Counted from the stretch's first letter, positions 1 through 7,796 are shown. The stretch is DNA of 36,848 bases from Frankia alni (GCA_026225295.1 JAMFSN010000347.1:1-36848); one strand, 5' to 3'. A program made the numbers and translations. The notes: a model not told the origin generated them from the sequence alone.

Positions 1-292
1 AACGGTCTCGGGCGCGGCGCAACCTCAGCAAAGAGGCAAATAAGATATCGATCATCCCCGAGTTTCAGGCCAAGCGGGGCCTGGAGAACCACCTGGCGAT
101 CGGCTCCGCAAGGCGCCACGCGGGCCGTCGAACGAGGATTACACGCCGGCCACTGTCACTGCCGTACTAAGTCCGGCTTGGTGGGCCGGTATGTTGCGGC
201 GCGAAGGGGCTGTCCGGTTGGTACGGCACGCCGCCCGCCGGGTCGGTACCAGAGTCCTGCGGTGAACGCGAGGGGCGCTCCATCGCTCTACG
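1..292. other. Left edge, no confident gene
   Basis: No gene can be assigned with confidence. One plus-strand frame is open from the window edge (base 3) to a TAA at 168-170 and reads as 55 residues, including the stretch NLSKEANKISIIPEF. Its codons include AAA, AAT and ATA, which are richer in A/T than the rest of the window, so it may be the tail of a gene that starts outside the window or a horizontally acquired remnant. I do not recognise the family. Bases 171-292 hold no visible hairpin, promoter or coding signal beyond the end of the acetyltransferase gene at 293. Confidence 0.3.
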
Positions 293-874
293 TCAACCTG
301 CGGCGGCCCCGGAAGCGTTCTGGGCGGCCCATTCGTCGCGGCTGATCCAGTAGTGGCAGGTCGGGTCCCCGCCGAAGAACGCCGCCGGCTCGACCTTCTC
401 GAACGTCAGTCCCAGTTTCTCCGCAACCCGGCGCGACGCCGCGTTGTCCTCGTGCATCAGAGAGACGATCCGGTCCAGGCCGATGACCTCGAACCCGAAC
501 CACACGGCCGCCGCTCCGCCTTCGCTGGCCAGGCCCTCGCCCCACCGGTCGTGGGCCACCGTCCACGCGACCTCAACCCCGGGCCAGTCCGGGCCCTGGT
601 ACAGGCCGGCCCGGCCGAGCATCCGCCCCGTCGCGGTCTCCTCCATCGCCCACATCCCGAACCACCGGAACACCCAATGCCCGGTCAGCGACGTGACCAT
701 CCGCCACACCGCGGCCCCGTCCTTCGGGGAGCCGGTGTACCGGGCCATCTCCGGGTCGGCCGCCCACTCGGCGTAGGGGGCGACATCGTCCGGTTCCCAG
801 GCCCGTAACGTCAGCCGGTCCGTCACCACGGTCGAGATCGCGCTGGTGGTGGGGTCGCCCAACCGGGGGGTCAC
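293..874 (-). CDS. GNAT-family N-acetyltransferase
   Basis: A 193-residue protein that probably transfers an acetyl group from acetyl-CoA to a protein N-terminus or small amine, as in the RimJ/RimL-like branch of the GNAT superfamily. Visible features are the opening strand TDRLTLRAWEPDDV, an acetyl-CoA-loop region around DRWGEGLASEG, and the closing LHEDNAASRRVAEKLGL segment typical of this branch. The start is taken as the GTG at 874-872 because it overlaps the TGA of the upstream gene as GTGA, the usual sign of translational coupling. The frame stays open further upstream, but that part is low-complexity and lies opposite the neighbour gene. The substrate cannot be told from sequence. Family assignment is secure; the exact start is probable. 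Confidence 0.85.
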   Translation of the reverse strand: MTPRLGDPTTSAISTVVTDRLTLRAWEPDDVAPYAEWAADPEMARYTGSPKDGAAVWRMVTSLTGHWVFRWFGMWAMEETATGRMLGRAGLYQGPDWPGVEVAWTVAHDRWGEGLASEGGAAAVWFGFEVIGLDRIVSLMHEDNAASRRVAEKLGLTFEKVEPAAFFGGDPTCHYWISRDEWAAQNASGAAAG

Positions 875-1827
875 ACCGCCGCCGGGAGCTGCTCGCGGAC
901 CCAGTCCAACGTGCCGGCCACCGTCGGGGTGTCCCGGTGGGCTTCCAACCGGTTCGCCGTGCCGTTCAGCCGGCGACGGATCCGGGCGGAGCCGATCGTC
1001 GTCGACGACACCACCGCCCGGACCAGCAACGGCAACGCCTCGTCCAGCTGGCCGCGGCGGACCAGCGCGTCCGACAGGGCCGCCTGGTACGACATGGCGT
1101 TGCGGGGGAACTGGTCGCCGTCGACCGCCGCGACCGCGTCCCGGGCCGCCGCCTCGTAGGCAACCAGGTCGTTCGCGCGGCGAGCCGAGCCGAACCGGTG
1201 CGCGGCCAGGTCCCCCGGGCCCCAGAACTTCATCCATTGCCCGTCGTCGTCGGCTGGTTCGTCAGCGGCGAGGTCCTCCACCTTGGCGTACGTCCTCCAA
1301 GCCAGTTTCAGATCACCGGTGGTCGCGAGCCCCTCCGCCTCCCGAGCCAGAAGAAGCGAGCGGAGGCGGCGGGACGCGGGGAGACCGGCCGCGCACCGCT
1401 GCGCCCGGTGGGCCAACGTCACGGCTTCCCGGCCCCGACCCAGGTCGTCGGCCTGCATCGCCAACGTCGCATAGATCATGACGCGGACGGGGTCATCGTC
1501 GGCGATGTCCGCCGCGTGGAGCCCTTCCATCCACAGCGCACGGGCCGGGTCGTGCTTGTCGAGGTCGTAGGCGCACCAGCCGGCGTGGTAGTACGACTCG
1601 GCGATCAGCCGGTCGATGTCCCGGCCGGTCGCTTCCGACGCGACACCGTCCTCCCGGACCTGCCGCAGCTTCTTCACCGCCTGCACGGTGAGCTCGTACG
1701 ACCCGGCGCCGCCGTACCGGTCCTCGAGCTTGTCGAGCTGGTCCAGCTCCCGGCGCCAGCGGTCGACATCGTCGGCACCGATCCGCTGACCGGAGCCGTG
1801 CGCCAGCACGGACGGCAGAGCGATCAC
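871..1827 (-). CDS. TPR-like regulator lacking its HTH domain (probable remnant)
   Basis: A 318-residue alpha-helical protein resembling the C-terminal sensor half of actinobacterial XRE-TPR transcription regulators. Matching landmarks are a hydrophobic stretch near the start, then DDVDRWRRELDQLDKLED, and repeated helix pairs such as AESYYHAGWCAYDLDKHDPA. The N-terminal helix-turn-helix of about 70-100 residues found in relatives is absent. The frame opens after a TGA near 1919, the only usable start is a GTG at 1827 without a Shine-Dalgarno, and the space where the head should lie is occupied by the oppositely oriented ABC gene. The body has normal codon use and no internal stop. It may be a truncated remnant or a stand-alone TPR protein. 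It overlaps the following acetyltransferase by 4 bp. Confidence 0.7.
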   Translation of the reverse strand: MIALPSVLAHGSGQRIGADDVDRWRRELDQLDKLEDRYGGAGSYELTVQAVKKLRQVREDGVASEATGRDIDRLIAESYYHAGWCAYDLDKHDPARALWMEGLHAADIADDDPVRVMIYATLAMQADDLGRGREAVTLAHRAQRCAAGLPASRRLRSLLLAREAEGLATTGDLKLAWRTYAKVEDLAADEPADDDGQWMKFWGPGDLAAHRFGSARRANDLVAYEAAARDAVAAVDGDQFPRNAMSYQAALSDALVRRGQLDEALPLLVRAVVSSTTIGSARIRRRLNGTANRLEAHRDTPTVAGTLDWVREQLPAAV

Positions 1828-1891
1828 GGACAGGCCGTCGAGCGACGCCGGTGGCGCCGTCCGGGTCCCCGCCCTCAGGGCCGGTCCTGGT

Positions 1892-1910
1892 GGTTCGGAA
1901 AATCCGAACC
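1892..1910. promoter_or_regulatory. Perfect 8-bp dyad (operator candidate) in divergent junction
   Basis: GGTTCGGA at 1892-1899, a 3-base AAA centre, and TCCGAACC at 1903-1910 form a perfect inverted repeat. It sits between the divergent TPR-like gene (starting at 1827) and the ABC exporter gene (starting at 1960), 50 bp before the exporter start. Size and position fit a dimeric regulator site controlling the ABC/two-component operon. The bound protein is unknown; the response regulator encoded at 5130 is a candidate by context only. Confidence 0.55.
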
Positions 1911-1959
1911 CTCAACTGACGTGGTGACGCCATCGATCCGCGGCTGTCGCGAGGCCAAC

Positions 1960-2901
1960 ATGACGCGCATGACGTCACCCTCGGCGCTGATTGAGGCGCG
2001 CAATCTGTCCAAGCGTTACGGAACGAGGCTGGTCGTCCGTGACCTGAGCTTCACGGTGCGACCGGGTCGGGTGACCGGATTTCTCGGCCCCAACGGGGCC
2101 GGAAAGTCGACGACGATGCGACTGCTGCTCGGACTGGACCGGCCGACCGCCGGGCAGGCGACCATCGGCGGGCGCGCCTACCGCGATCTGCCCCGACCAC
2201 TGGTCACGGTGGGCGCGATGCTCGAGGCGAAGGCCGTGCACCAGGGGCGGACCGCCGGCCACCATCTGCTCGGTCTGGCCCGGACGCAGGGAATACCCGG
2301 GCGGCGGGTCGACGAGGTGCTCGAACTGGTCGGGTTGGCGGCGGCCCGGGATCGCCGCGCCGGCACCTTCTCGCTGGGCATGAGCCAGCGCCTGGGTCTG
2401 GCCGCGGCGCTGCTCGGCGACCCGGAGGTGCTGATGCTGGACGAACCGGTCAACGGCCTCGATCCGGAGGGCATTGTCTGGATCCGCAATGTGCTGAAAG
2501 GACTGGCGCTCGAGGGGCGCACCGTCCTGGTCTCGAGTCATCTCATGACCGAGATGGCGATGACCGCGCAGCATCTCATCGTGATCGGCCGGGGACGACT
2601 GATCGCGGACTGCCCGACCGAGGAATTCATCGCCCAGGGGGCCAGCGACGCGGTCCGGGTCGGGACGCCGGACGCCCGGGAACTCGGCGAGCTGCTGGTC
2701 CGGCAGGGAGCGCGGGTCAGCAAGGAGCCGGACGGCACCCTGATCGTCACCGGGTCGCGGCCGGCGCAGATCGCGGAGCTGGCCCACCGCAACGGGATCG
2801 TCCTGCTCGAGCTGACCCCCCAACGGGCCTCCCTGGAGGACGCGTTCATGCACCTCACCAGGGACAGCGTGGAGTACGACGCGGCGGAGGCCGGCGCGTG
2901 A
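1960..2901 (+). CDS. ABC transporter ATP-binding protein (BcrA/DrrA-like exporter)
   Basis: A 313-residue cytoplasmic ATPase subunit that powers an ABC-2 type exporter. Walker A is GPNGAGKST (residues 43-51), the signature is the degenerate SLGMS (138-142), Walker B is LMLDEP (158-163), and the switch histidine lies in VSSHLMTE. The degenerate signature is usual in BcrA-type bacitracin and antibiotic-resistance exporters. After about residue 210 comes the C-terminal extension common in this branch. The ATG at 1960 is chosen because GAGG lies 5 bases upstream; another in-frame ATG is at 1969. The gene overlaps the permease gene by 4 bp (GTGA) and heads an operon ending in a two-component system, which suggests a drug- or envelope-stress-inducible efflux unit. 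The substrate is unknown. Confidence 0.93.
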   Translation: MTRMTSPSALIEARNLSKRYGTRLVVRDLSFTVRPGRVTGFLGPNGAGKSTTMRLLLGLDRPTAGQATIGGRAYRDLPRPLVTVGAMLEAKAVHQGRTAGHHLLGLARTQGIPGRRVDEVLELVGLAAARDRRAGTFSLGMSQRLGLAAALLGDPEVLMLDEPVNGLDPEGIVWIRNVLKGLALEGRTVLVSSHLMTEMAMTAQHLIVIGRGRLIADCPTEEFIAQGASDAVRVGTPDARELGELLVRQGARVSKEPDGTLIVTGSRPAQIAELAHRNGIVLLELTPQRASLEDAFMHLTRDSVEYDAAEAGA

Positions 2902-3740
2902 CCGCCGTCGCCGCCGCCGACGGACGCCGCCGCCGCTACGACCCCGAGCGGCCGGTCCGGTTCCACGACATCGCGGGCGGGGAATGGATAAAACTGCGGA
3001 CGCTTCGTTCCACCGGATGGTCGTTCGCCGCGCTCGTGTTCCTCTCGACCGGTTTTACCGCGATCGCGACCGCGGTGTACAGCGGGCGGTGGAATTCCCT
3101 CTCGGCCCCGGACCGCGCGGATGTACTGGCCGATCCGATCGGGCTCATCCTGCAACCCGGGGTGGCCTGGGGCCAGATCGCCCTCGGTGTCCTCGGCGTG
3201 CTGTTGTTCGGCGGGGAGTATTCGACCGGGATGATCCGCTCGAGCGTGCTCGCCGTTCCGGACCGGAGCGCGCTGCTGGTCGCCAAGGCCGCCGTTTTCG
3301 GGGGGCTGACGTTCGTCGTCGCCGAGGTCACGGCGTTCGGCTCCTTCCTGCTGGGTCAGTCCATCCTTTCCGCCCACGTCGGGGTTTCACTCGACGACGC
3401 CGTCACGGCGCGGGCCCTCGTCGGTTACGGGCTGTACCTGACCCTGACCGCCTGGTTGGCGCTGGCCATCGGCGCGGTCATCCGCCAGGTCGCCGCCGCC
3501 GTGACCGTGGTGCTCGGTCTGCTCCTGGTCCTGCCCGTCGTCAGCGGGTTCCTGCCGGGCCGGTCCGGCGACTACGTCAGCGCCTACCTGCCCGGCGGGC
3601 AGGCCGGGCAGATGATTGTGACGAGCGGCAAAGGCGCAGCCTGGGTGATCGGACCCTGGCCCGGTCTGGCCGTCGCCGGTGGTTGGACGCTGCTGGCCCT
3701 GATCATCGCCGCGCGTCAACTCGGCCGCCGGGACGTCTGA
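2898..3740 (+). CDS. ABC-2 type transporter permease
   Basis: A 280-residue integral membrane subunit partnering the ATPase just upstream. A cytoplasmic head containing EWIKLRTLRST, a landmark of this ABC-2 permease family, is followed by about six hydrophobic segments: around residues 38-60, 95-110, 130-155, 170-195, 197-215 and 250-272. The motif FGGEYSTGMIRSSV between segments 2 and 3 is typical of ABC-2 permeases. The GTG start overlaps the TGA of the ATPase gene, so the two are translated together. The histidine kinase gene follows after 23 bp. The exported compound cannot be deduced. Confidence 0.9.
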   Translation: MTAVAAADGRRRRYDPERPVRFHDIAGGEWIKLRTLRSTGWSFAALVFLSTGFTAIATAVYSGRWNSLSAPDRADVLADPIGLILQPGVAWGQIALGVLGVLLFGGEYSTGMIRSSVLAVPDRSALLVAKAAVFGGLTFVVAEVTAFGSFLLGQSILSAHVGVSLDDAVTARALVGYGLYLTLTAWLALAIGAVIRQVAAAVTVVLGLLLVLPVVSGFLPGRSGDYVSAYLPGGQAGQMIVTSGKGAAWVIGPWPGLAVAGGWTLLALIIAARQLGRRDV

Positions 3741-3763
3741 GATCGTGGAAGGCTGATGCTGCG

Positions 3764-5122
3764 ATGACCACGATCCGGTTGCCCCCGACGGGCCGGACGA
3801 CGGGCCGGACGACGAGCGTGCCGGCCGCGATCGCCCGGGCCCCGGTGAGCGCGCGAACCTGGCGCTGCCTCGCCTACCTGGTGGTCAACGCGGTCCTCGG
3901 GGTGTGTGAATTCTTCCTGACCGTCGCCCTGCTGTTCAGCGGGACACTGTTTGCGGTGACGTTCGTCGGGCTACCGCTGATCTGCGGGGCGGTCCGGTTC
4001 GGCCGGCTCGTCGGTCGGGCCCAGCGCTGGCTGGCCCGGGTCACGCTCGGCTCCGAGGTGGCCGGTCCCGACGCGTTCCGGGCGAAGAAGGGACTGCTCG
4101 GCTGGTTGTCCTCGACGCTGGCCGACGCCCCCGGTTGGCGGGGCCTGGCCTACGTGACCCTGCGGTTCCCGATCTCCGCCGTCGGGGGCTGGTTCGCCGG
4201 CCTGCTCTGGGCGGGGGCGCTGGTCACCTTCCTCTACCCGGTCGAGCGGCTGATCTTCGACCCGGTGAACACCGATTCCCACGGGGTCCGTCACCACAGT
4301 GCCATCCAGCTCGGCAACTTCTACTTCGACACCTGGCCCAGGGCGCTTCTGGCGAGCGCGGCCGGCCTGCTGGTGGTGTTCATCGCGCCCTGGCCGACCC
4401 GGGGCCTCGTCGCACTCGACCAGGTGCTGATCCGCTGGCTGCTCGGGCCCAGCCGCACCTCGAGCCGACTCCGCGAACTCGAGCACAGCCGATCCCGGGC
4501 CGTGGACGACTCAGCCGCGACCCTCCGCCGGATCGAGCGGGACCTGCACGACGGGACCCAGGCCCGGCTGGTGGCCCTGGCCATGAACATCGGCCGGGTC
4601 AAGGAGAGTCTCGGCACCGAGGCCGACGCCGCCCCGGTCGACCCGGCCGAGATGGCCAGGGCCCGCCGGCTTCTGGAGGCCGCGCACGGCACGGCCAAGG
4701 ACGCCATCGCCGAGTTACGCGAACTCGCGCGCGGCATCCACCCACCGGTCCTGGACAGCGGGCTGGGCAACGCGCTGGCTACCCTGGCCGCCCGCAGCGA
4801 CCTCCCCGTGGAGCTGCGCACCGCGCTGGACGACCGTCCCACGCGGGCGATCGAGACGATCACCTACTTCTGCGCCGCGGAACTACTGACCAACGTGGCC
4901 CGGCACAGCGGGGCCAGCCACGCCGTCCTGGACGTCGCGCAGGACGGCGCGACGCTCCGGCTGCGGGTGAGCGACGACGGGCGGGGCGGCGCCCGGCCCA
5001 CCCCGGGCGGTGGACTGTCCGGCCTGGACGAGCGGGTCCGTACCGTGGACGGGCAACTCACGGTGTCCAGCCCGGAGGGCGGCCCCACGGTTGTCGCGGT
5101 CGACCTTCCCATGCAGAGCTGA
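3764..5122 (+). CDS. Sensor histidine kinase, NarL/DesK type
   Basis: A 452-residue membrane sensor kinase. The N-terminal half has hydrophobic segments near residues 35-58, 60-78, 128-158 and 192-212, resembling the actinobacterial membrane 'sensor' domain. Next comes a HisKA_3 dimerisation domain, RRIERDLHDGTQ, with phospho-accepting His262. The ATPase domain shows its N box at ELLTNVARHSGAS and G boxes at DDGRGGA and GGGLSGL. It would autophosphorylate and pass phosphate to the response regulator encoded 7 bp downstream. Lying behind an ABC exporter, it probably senses a membrane-active compound and controls the operon. GGAAGG lies 11 bases before the ATG, a slightly long spacing. Confidence 0.92.
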   Translation: MTTIRLPPTGRTTGRTTSVPAAIARAPVSARTWRCLAYLVVNAVLGVCEFFLTVALLFSGTLFAVTFVGLPLICGAVRFGRLVGRAQRWLARVTLGSEVAGPDAFRAKKGLLGWLSSTLADAPGWRGLAYVTLRFPISAVGGWFAGLLWAGALVTFLYPVERLIFDPVNTDSHGVRHHSAIQLGNFYFDTWPRALLASAAGLLVVFIAPWPTRGLVALDQVLIRWLLGPSRTSSRLRELEHSRSRAVDDSAATLRRIERDLHDGTQARLVALAMNIGRVKESLGTEADAAPVDPAEMARARRLLEAAHGTAKDAIAELRELARGIHPPVLDSGLGNALATLAARSDLPVELRTALDDRPTRAIETITYFCAAELLTNVARHSGASHAVLDVAQDGATLRLRVSDDGRGGARPTPGGGLSGLDERVRTVDGQLTVSSPEGGPTVVAVDLPMQS

Positions 5123-5129
5123 GGACCAC

Positions 5130-5774
5130 GTGCGCATCGTCATCGCCGAGGACAGCGTGATCCTTCGGGACGGGCTGGTGCAGCTCCTCGTGGACCGCGG
5201 GCACCAGGTACCCGCCGCGGTGATCGACGGCGACGCGCTCGTGGCAGCGGCGGCCGAGCATCGGCCGGATGTCTGCATCGTCGACATCCGGATGCCCCCG
5301 ACCTTCACCGACGAAGGGCTCCGGGCCGCGATCACCGTGCGGCGCGAGCAACCACAGACCGGCGTACTGGTCTTCTCCCAGTACGTCGAGACCCGCTACG
5401 CCGCGCAACTGCTCGCGGGTTCGGCGGCCGGGGTGGGCTACCTGCTCAAGGACCGCGTCGCCGACGTCGGCGAATTCGTCGACGCGTTGACCCGGGTCGC
5501 GACCGGCGGCACCGCTCTGGATCCCGACGTCGTGACCCAGCTGGTCGGGGCGAGCGGGCGCCAGCGGGCGCTGACCGCGCTGACCGCGCGCGAATCGGAG
5601 GTGATGGCGTTGATGGCCCAGGGTCGTTCGAACGCGGGCATCGCCGCCCACCTCGTCGTCAGCGAACGCGCGGTGGAGAAACACGTTGCCCGGATCTTCG
5701 CCAAGCTCCAGCTACCCCCCTCGGAAACGGAGAACCGACGGGTACTGGCCGTCCTGCGCTATCTCGATCCGTAA
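5130..5774 (+). CDS. Response regulator, NarL/LuxR family
   Basis: A 214-residue DNA-binding regulator. The receiver domain occupies residues 1-120 with the acidic pair in IAEDS, phospho-acceptor Asp52 in CIVDIRMP, and the conserved Lys in YLLKDRV. A LuxR-type helix-turn-helix covers about residues 150-195 (LTARESEVMALMAQGRSN, then SERAVEKHVARIF). The GTG at 5130 is preceded by GAGG, which overlaps the TGA of the kinase gene. It is the cognate partner of that kinase and the last gene of the exporter operon. Its target may include the 1892-1910 dyad, which is inference. Confidence 0.93.
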   Translation: MRIVIAEDSVILRDGLVQLLVDRGHQVPAAVIDGDALVAAAAEHRPDVCIVDIRMPPTFTDEGLRAAITVRREQPQTGVLVFSQYVETRYAAQLLAGSAAGVGYLLKDRVADVGEFVDALTRVATGGTALDPDVVTQLVGASGRQRALTALTARESEVMALMAQGRSNAGIAAHLVVSERAVEKHVARIFAKLQLPPSETENRRVLAVLRYLDP

Positions 5775-5822
5775 GTGAAACCAACCGGCAACTCACCGTC
5801 CACCGGTCCGGAGAACCCGCTC

Positions 5823-5839
5823 TCCAAGGTCTCCTTGGA
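5823..5839. terminator. Short hairpin between convergent genes
   Basis: TCCAAGG (5823-5829), loop TCT, and CCTTGGA (5833-5839) form a perfect 7-bp stem with no T tract. It lies between the response regulator stop at 5774 and the SnoaL-like gene ending at 5916, so it could end transcription from both sides. The stem is short and could be incidental. Confidence 0.4.
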
Positions 5840-5915
5840 ACTCCCCGGCGCTCCGGCCGAGTTCCGCCAGCGGCAGTCGACCATCGTGCGCCGCCGGGCC
5901 GGAGGCGGTCTCCGG

Positions 5916-6275
5916 TCAGGACTCACCAGGCTCGTTGCGGATGATGATCAGCCGCACGATGCGGTCGTCGCGGACCGTGAAGTAGTGCGTGAGGATCAGC
6001 GGGTCGGGAAGCCCCGTCTTGTCATACGTACCGTCCATCGCGGCGTGGACAACGCTCTCGCCGTAGTGCTCCCCGGCCCCCGTGACGGCCATGGTCACCC
6101 GGGCGCCGATCACTTCCCGGTCGATCCAACGCCCGATCGCCGCGGCGCCCCAGAACTCACGGCGCGCGTCGTTGACCAACGCGTCGTCGGCAAACGTCGC
6201 TTTCAGGGCATCGCCGTCGATGGCGTTGCCCGCGGCGATGTAGCGCTCAACCGGGGTCAGCTTTTCGGTATTCAT
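5916..6275 (-). CDS. SnoaL-like / NTF2-fold protein
   Basis: A 119-residue single-domain protein of the SnoaL-like (NTF2) superfamily, small cone-shaped folds that act as cyclases, isomerases, hydrolases or ligand binders. Landmarks are the opening helix PVERYIAAGNAIDGDALKA, the pocket region FWGAAAIGRWIDREVI, and the closing strands LTHYFTVRDDRIVRLIIIRNEP. The ATG at 6275 has AGGGAG a few bases upstream. It is divergent from a merR gene, and both promoters carry a similar MerR-type element, so it is probably that regulator's target. Its substrate is unknown, and nothing nearby points to a polyketide pathway. Confidence 0.85.
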   Translation of the reverse strand: MNTEKLTPVERYIAAGNAIDGDALKATFADDALVNDARREFWGAAAIGRWIDREVIGARVTMAVTGAGEHYGESVVHAAMDGTYDKTGLPDPLILTHYFTVRDDRIVRLIIIRNEPGES

Positions 6276-6303
6276 GGAAACTCCCTGCGTCGCTGGTGAG
6301 ACG

Positions 6304-6334
6304 ACCGTCAGGGCTCCCTCGGGGGGAGAGTCAA
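6304..6334 (-). promoter_or_regulatory. MerR-type promoter for the SnoaL-like gene
   Basis: Read on the minus strand, TTGACT (6334-6329) is followed by a 19-base spacer containing the dyad CTCCC-N5-GGGAG and a weak -10 at 6309-6304 (GACGGT). An over-long 19-base spacer carrying a dyad is the hallmark of MerR-activated promoters, and the same TTGACTCTCCC core starts the opposing merR promoter. The -10 box is poor, as expected where an activator is needed. Confidence 0.55.
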
Positions 6335-6394
6335 ACGGCGTCGCCCTTCGACCTCGACCAGGTGACGCCGCACGTGACTCCCCCCCGGTGGCCC

Positions 6395-6425
6395 TTGACT
6401 CTCCCTGGTGGGCAGAGTGCAGAGT
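6395..6425 (+). promoter_or_regulatory. MerR-type promoter of merR (leaderless)
   Basis: The -35 TTGACT (6395-6400), a 19-base spacer with CTCCC and GGGCAG half-sites, and the -10 CAGAGT (6420-6425) make a MerR-style promoter. A start site 7 bases past the -10 would fall on the A of the ATG at 6432. The transcript would therefore have no leader, which agrees with the lack of a Shine-Dalgarno before that ATG. Confidence 0.6.
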
Positions 6426-6431
6426 GCCGGC

Positions 6432-7292
6432 ATGCCGCCCGGACTGACGATCGGTGACTTCTCCCGCATCACCCACCTGAGCGTGAAGATGCTGCGGCGC
6501 TACCACGAGTCCGGGCTGCTCGAGCCGGCCGAGGTCGACCCGCACACCGGCTACCGCTACTACACCGTCGCGCAGGTGCCGACCGCCCAGGTGATCCGCC
6601 GGTTCCGCGACCTCGACATGCCGGTCCGCGAGGTCAAGGAGGTCCTGGCCGCCGAACCCGACGCCCGCGGCGTCCTGATCGCCGAACATCTGGCCCGGCT
6701 GGAGAAGCAGCTCGACGCGACCCGGGCCGCGGTGCGGTCACTGCGCGGCATGCTCGAGCCCGACCGGGCGCCGATCACCGTCGAGCACCGGGCCGTCCCC
6801 GCCCTGCCGACCGCCGCCGTCACCGCCACAGTCGCCCTCGGCGAGGTTCTGGCCTGGTACGACGGGGCCATGGCCGAGATCGGGACGATCCTCGGGACCC
6901 ACCGCCGGGCGCCGGGCGGGCCGCCCGGCGGCCTGTACGGGAACGAGTTGTTCACCGCCGAACGCGGTTCCGCGACGGTGTACGTACCGGTGCCCGACGC
7001 GCCGACCGGGGGGCGCGTTCGCCCCTACGTGGTGCCGGCCGCCGAGCTCGCGGTCACCGTCCACCACGGGCCGCACGACGACATCGACGTGACGTACGGC
7101 GCGCTGGGGAGCTACGTCACCGACTACGCCCTGGGGGTCGCCGGACCCGTGCGGGAGATCTACCTCGTCGGCCCCCGGGAAACCGCCGACCCGGCCGCCT
7201 GGCGCACCGAAATCGCCTGGCCGATCTTCCGCACCGCCACCGCCACCGCCACCGCATCCGCCCCGGCATCCGCGGCTGGCCTCGACACATAG
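6432..7292 (+). CDS. MerR-family regulator with GyrI-like effector domain
   Basis: A 286-residue regulator. The N-terminal winged helix (residues 1-70) reads LTIGDFSRITHLSVKMLRRY, then PHTGYRYYTVAQV, as in TipA/BmrR-type MerR proteins. A coiled dimer helix follows (about 78-115: AEHLARLEKQLDATRAAVRS). The C-terminal 150 residues resemble a GyrI-like small-molecule-binding domain (ITVEHRAVPALPTAAV; VYVPVPDA; YLVGPRETADP AAW). It would bind a hydrophobic or cationic ligand and untwist its promoter. It is divergent from the SnoaL-like gene. An upstream in-frame start near 6408 exists but would begin inside the promoter, so 6432 is preferred. The C-terminus ends in an Ala/Thr-rich tail. Confidence 0.9.
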   Translation: MPPGLTIGDFSRITHLSVKMLRRYHESGLLEPAEVDPHTGYRYYTVAQVPTAQVIRRFRDLDMPVREVKEVLAAEPDARGVLIAEHLARLEKQLDATRAAVRSLRGMLEPDRAPITVEHRAVPALPTAAVTATVALGEVLAWYDGAMAEIGTILGTHRRAPGGPPGGLYGNELFTAERGSATVYVPVPDAPTGGRVRPYVVPAAELAVTVHHGPHDDIDVTYGALGSYVTDYALGVAGPVREIYLVGPRETADPAAWRTEIAWPIFRTATATATASAPASAAGLDT

Positions 7293-7301
7293 TCCGTGCG
7301 C

Positions 7302-7326
7302 AGATAATCTCTGCGGAGACAATTAA
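7302..7326. promoter_or_regulatory. Imperfect dyad, likely MarR operator
   Basis: An AT-rich patch in GC-rich surroundings contains TCTC-TGCG-GAGA (7308-7319) flanked by AGATAA and CAATTAA. It lies 24 bp before the SRPBCC gene, whose operon encodes a MarR regulator as its second gene. MarR proteins usually bind such imperfect, AT-rich palindromes close to their own operon start, so autoregulation is the simplest reading. Confidence 0.45.
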
Positions 7327-7349
7327 CCGGAGGGAAGGGACCCCGCGCG

Positions 7350-7784
7350 ATGTGGACCTACGAATACGCCGCCGAGGCGGACGTGGCGCCCGACCGGATC
7401 TGGGCTGTCCTGGCCGACATCGACGGCTGGACCGCCTGGGACACCTCGATGGAGGCGATCGCGATCCACGGCCCGTTCGCGGTCGGGACGGAAATCTCGA
7501 TGACCCCGGCCGGCCAGGACCCGATCCGGTCGACGATCGTGGCGGTCGTGCCGAACGAGCGCTACGCCGACGAGACGCAGTTCGGCGGGGTGACGCTGCA
7601 CTTCAGCCACACCCTGCACGGGCTACCGGGCAGCCGGACCCGGATCGTGCACCGCCTGGACATCACCGGTCCGGGCGCCACCGAGCTCGCGCCCGAGCTC
7701 GGCCCGGCCATCACCGAGGACTTTCCCGAGGCCATGGCCGGTCTGATCGCCCAGGCCGGCCGGACCCGGGCCCCGGCCCGGTGA
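7350..7784 (+). CDS. SRPBCC (START-like) family protein
   Basis: A 144-residue protein of the SRPBCC/polyketide-cyclase-2 fold, a helix-grip fold with a deep hydrophobic pocket. Landmarks are EADVAPDRIWAVLADIDGW at residues 9-27, the central strands, and the long C-terminal helix ITEDFPEAMAGLIAQAG. Members bind lipids or aromatic ligands, and some are enzymes. An AGGGAAGG box lies 11 bases before the ATG, rather far. It is the first gene of a four-gene plus-strand run (SRPBCC, MarR, DUF899, PhyH), with 12 bp to the MarR gene. The ligand is unknown. Confidence 0.85.
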   Translation: MWTYEYAAEADVAPDRIWAVLADIDGWTAWDTSMEAIAIHGPFAVGTEISMTPAGQDPIRSTIVAVVPNERYADETQFGGVTLHFSHTLHGLPGSRTRIVHRLDITGPGATELAPELGPAITEDFPEAMAGLIAQAGRTRAPAR

Positions 7785-7796
7785 CCAGCCAAGCTG

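Noticed and set aside
937-1959. Long plus-strand frame upstream of the ABC ATPase
   Set aside because: It is in frame with the ATPase but lies opposite the TPR gene, has shadow-like Arg/Gly-rich composition, and the ATPase start at 1960 is supported by a ribosome site.
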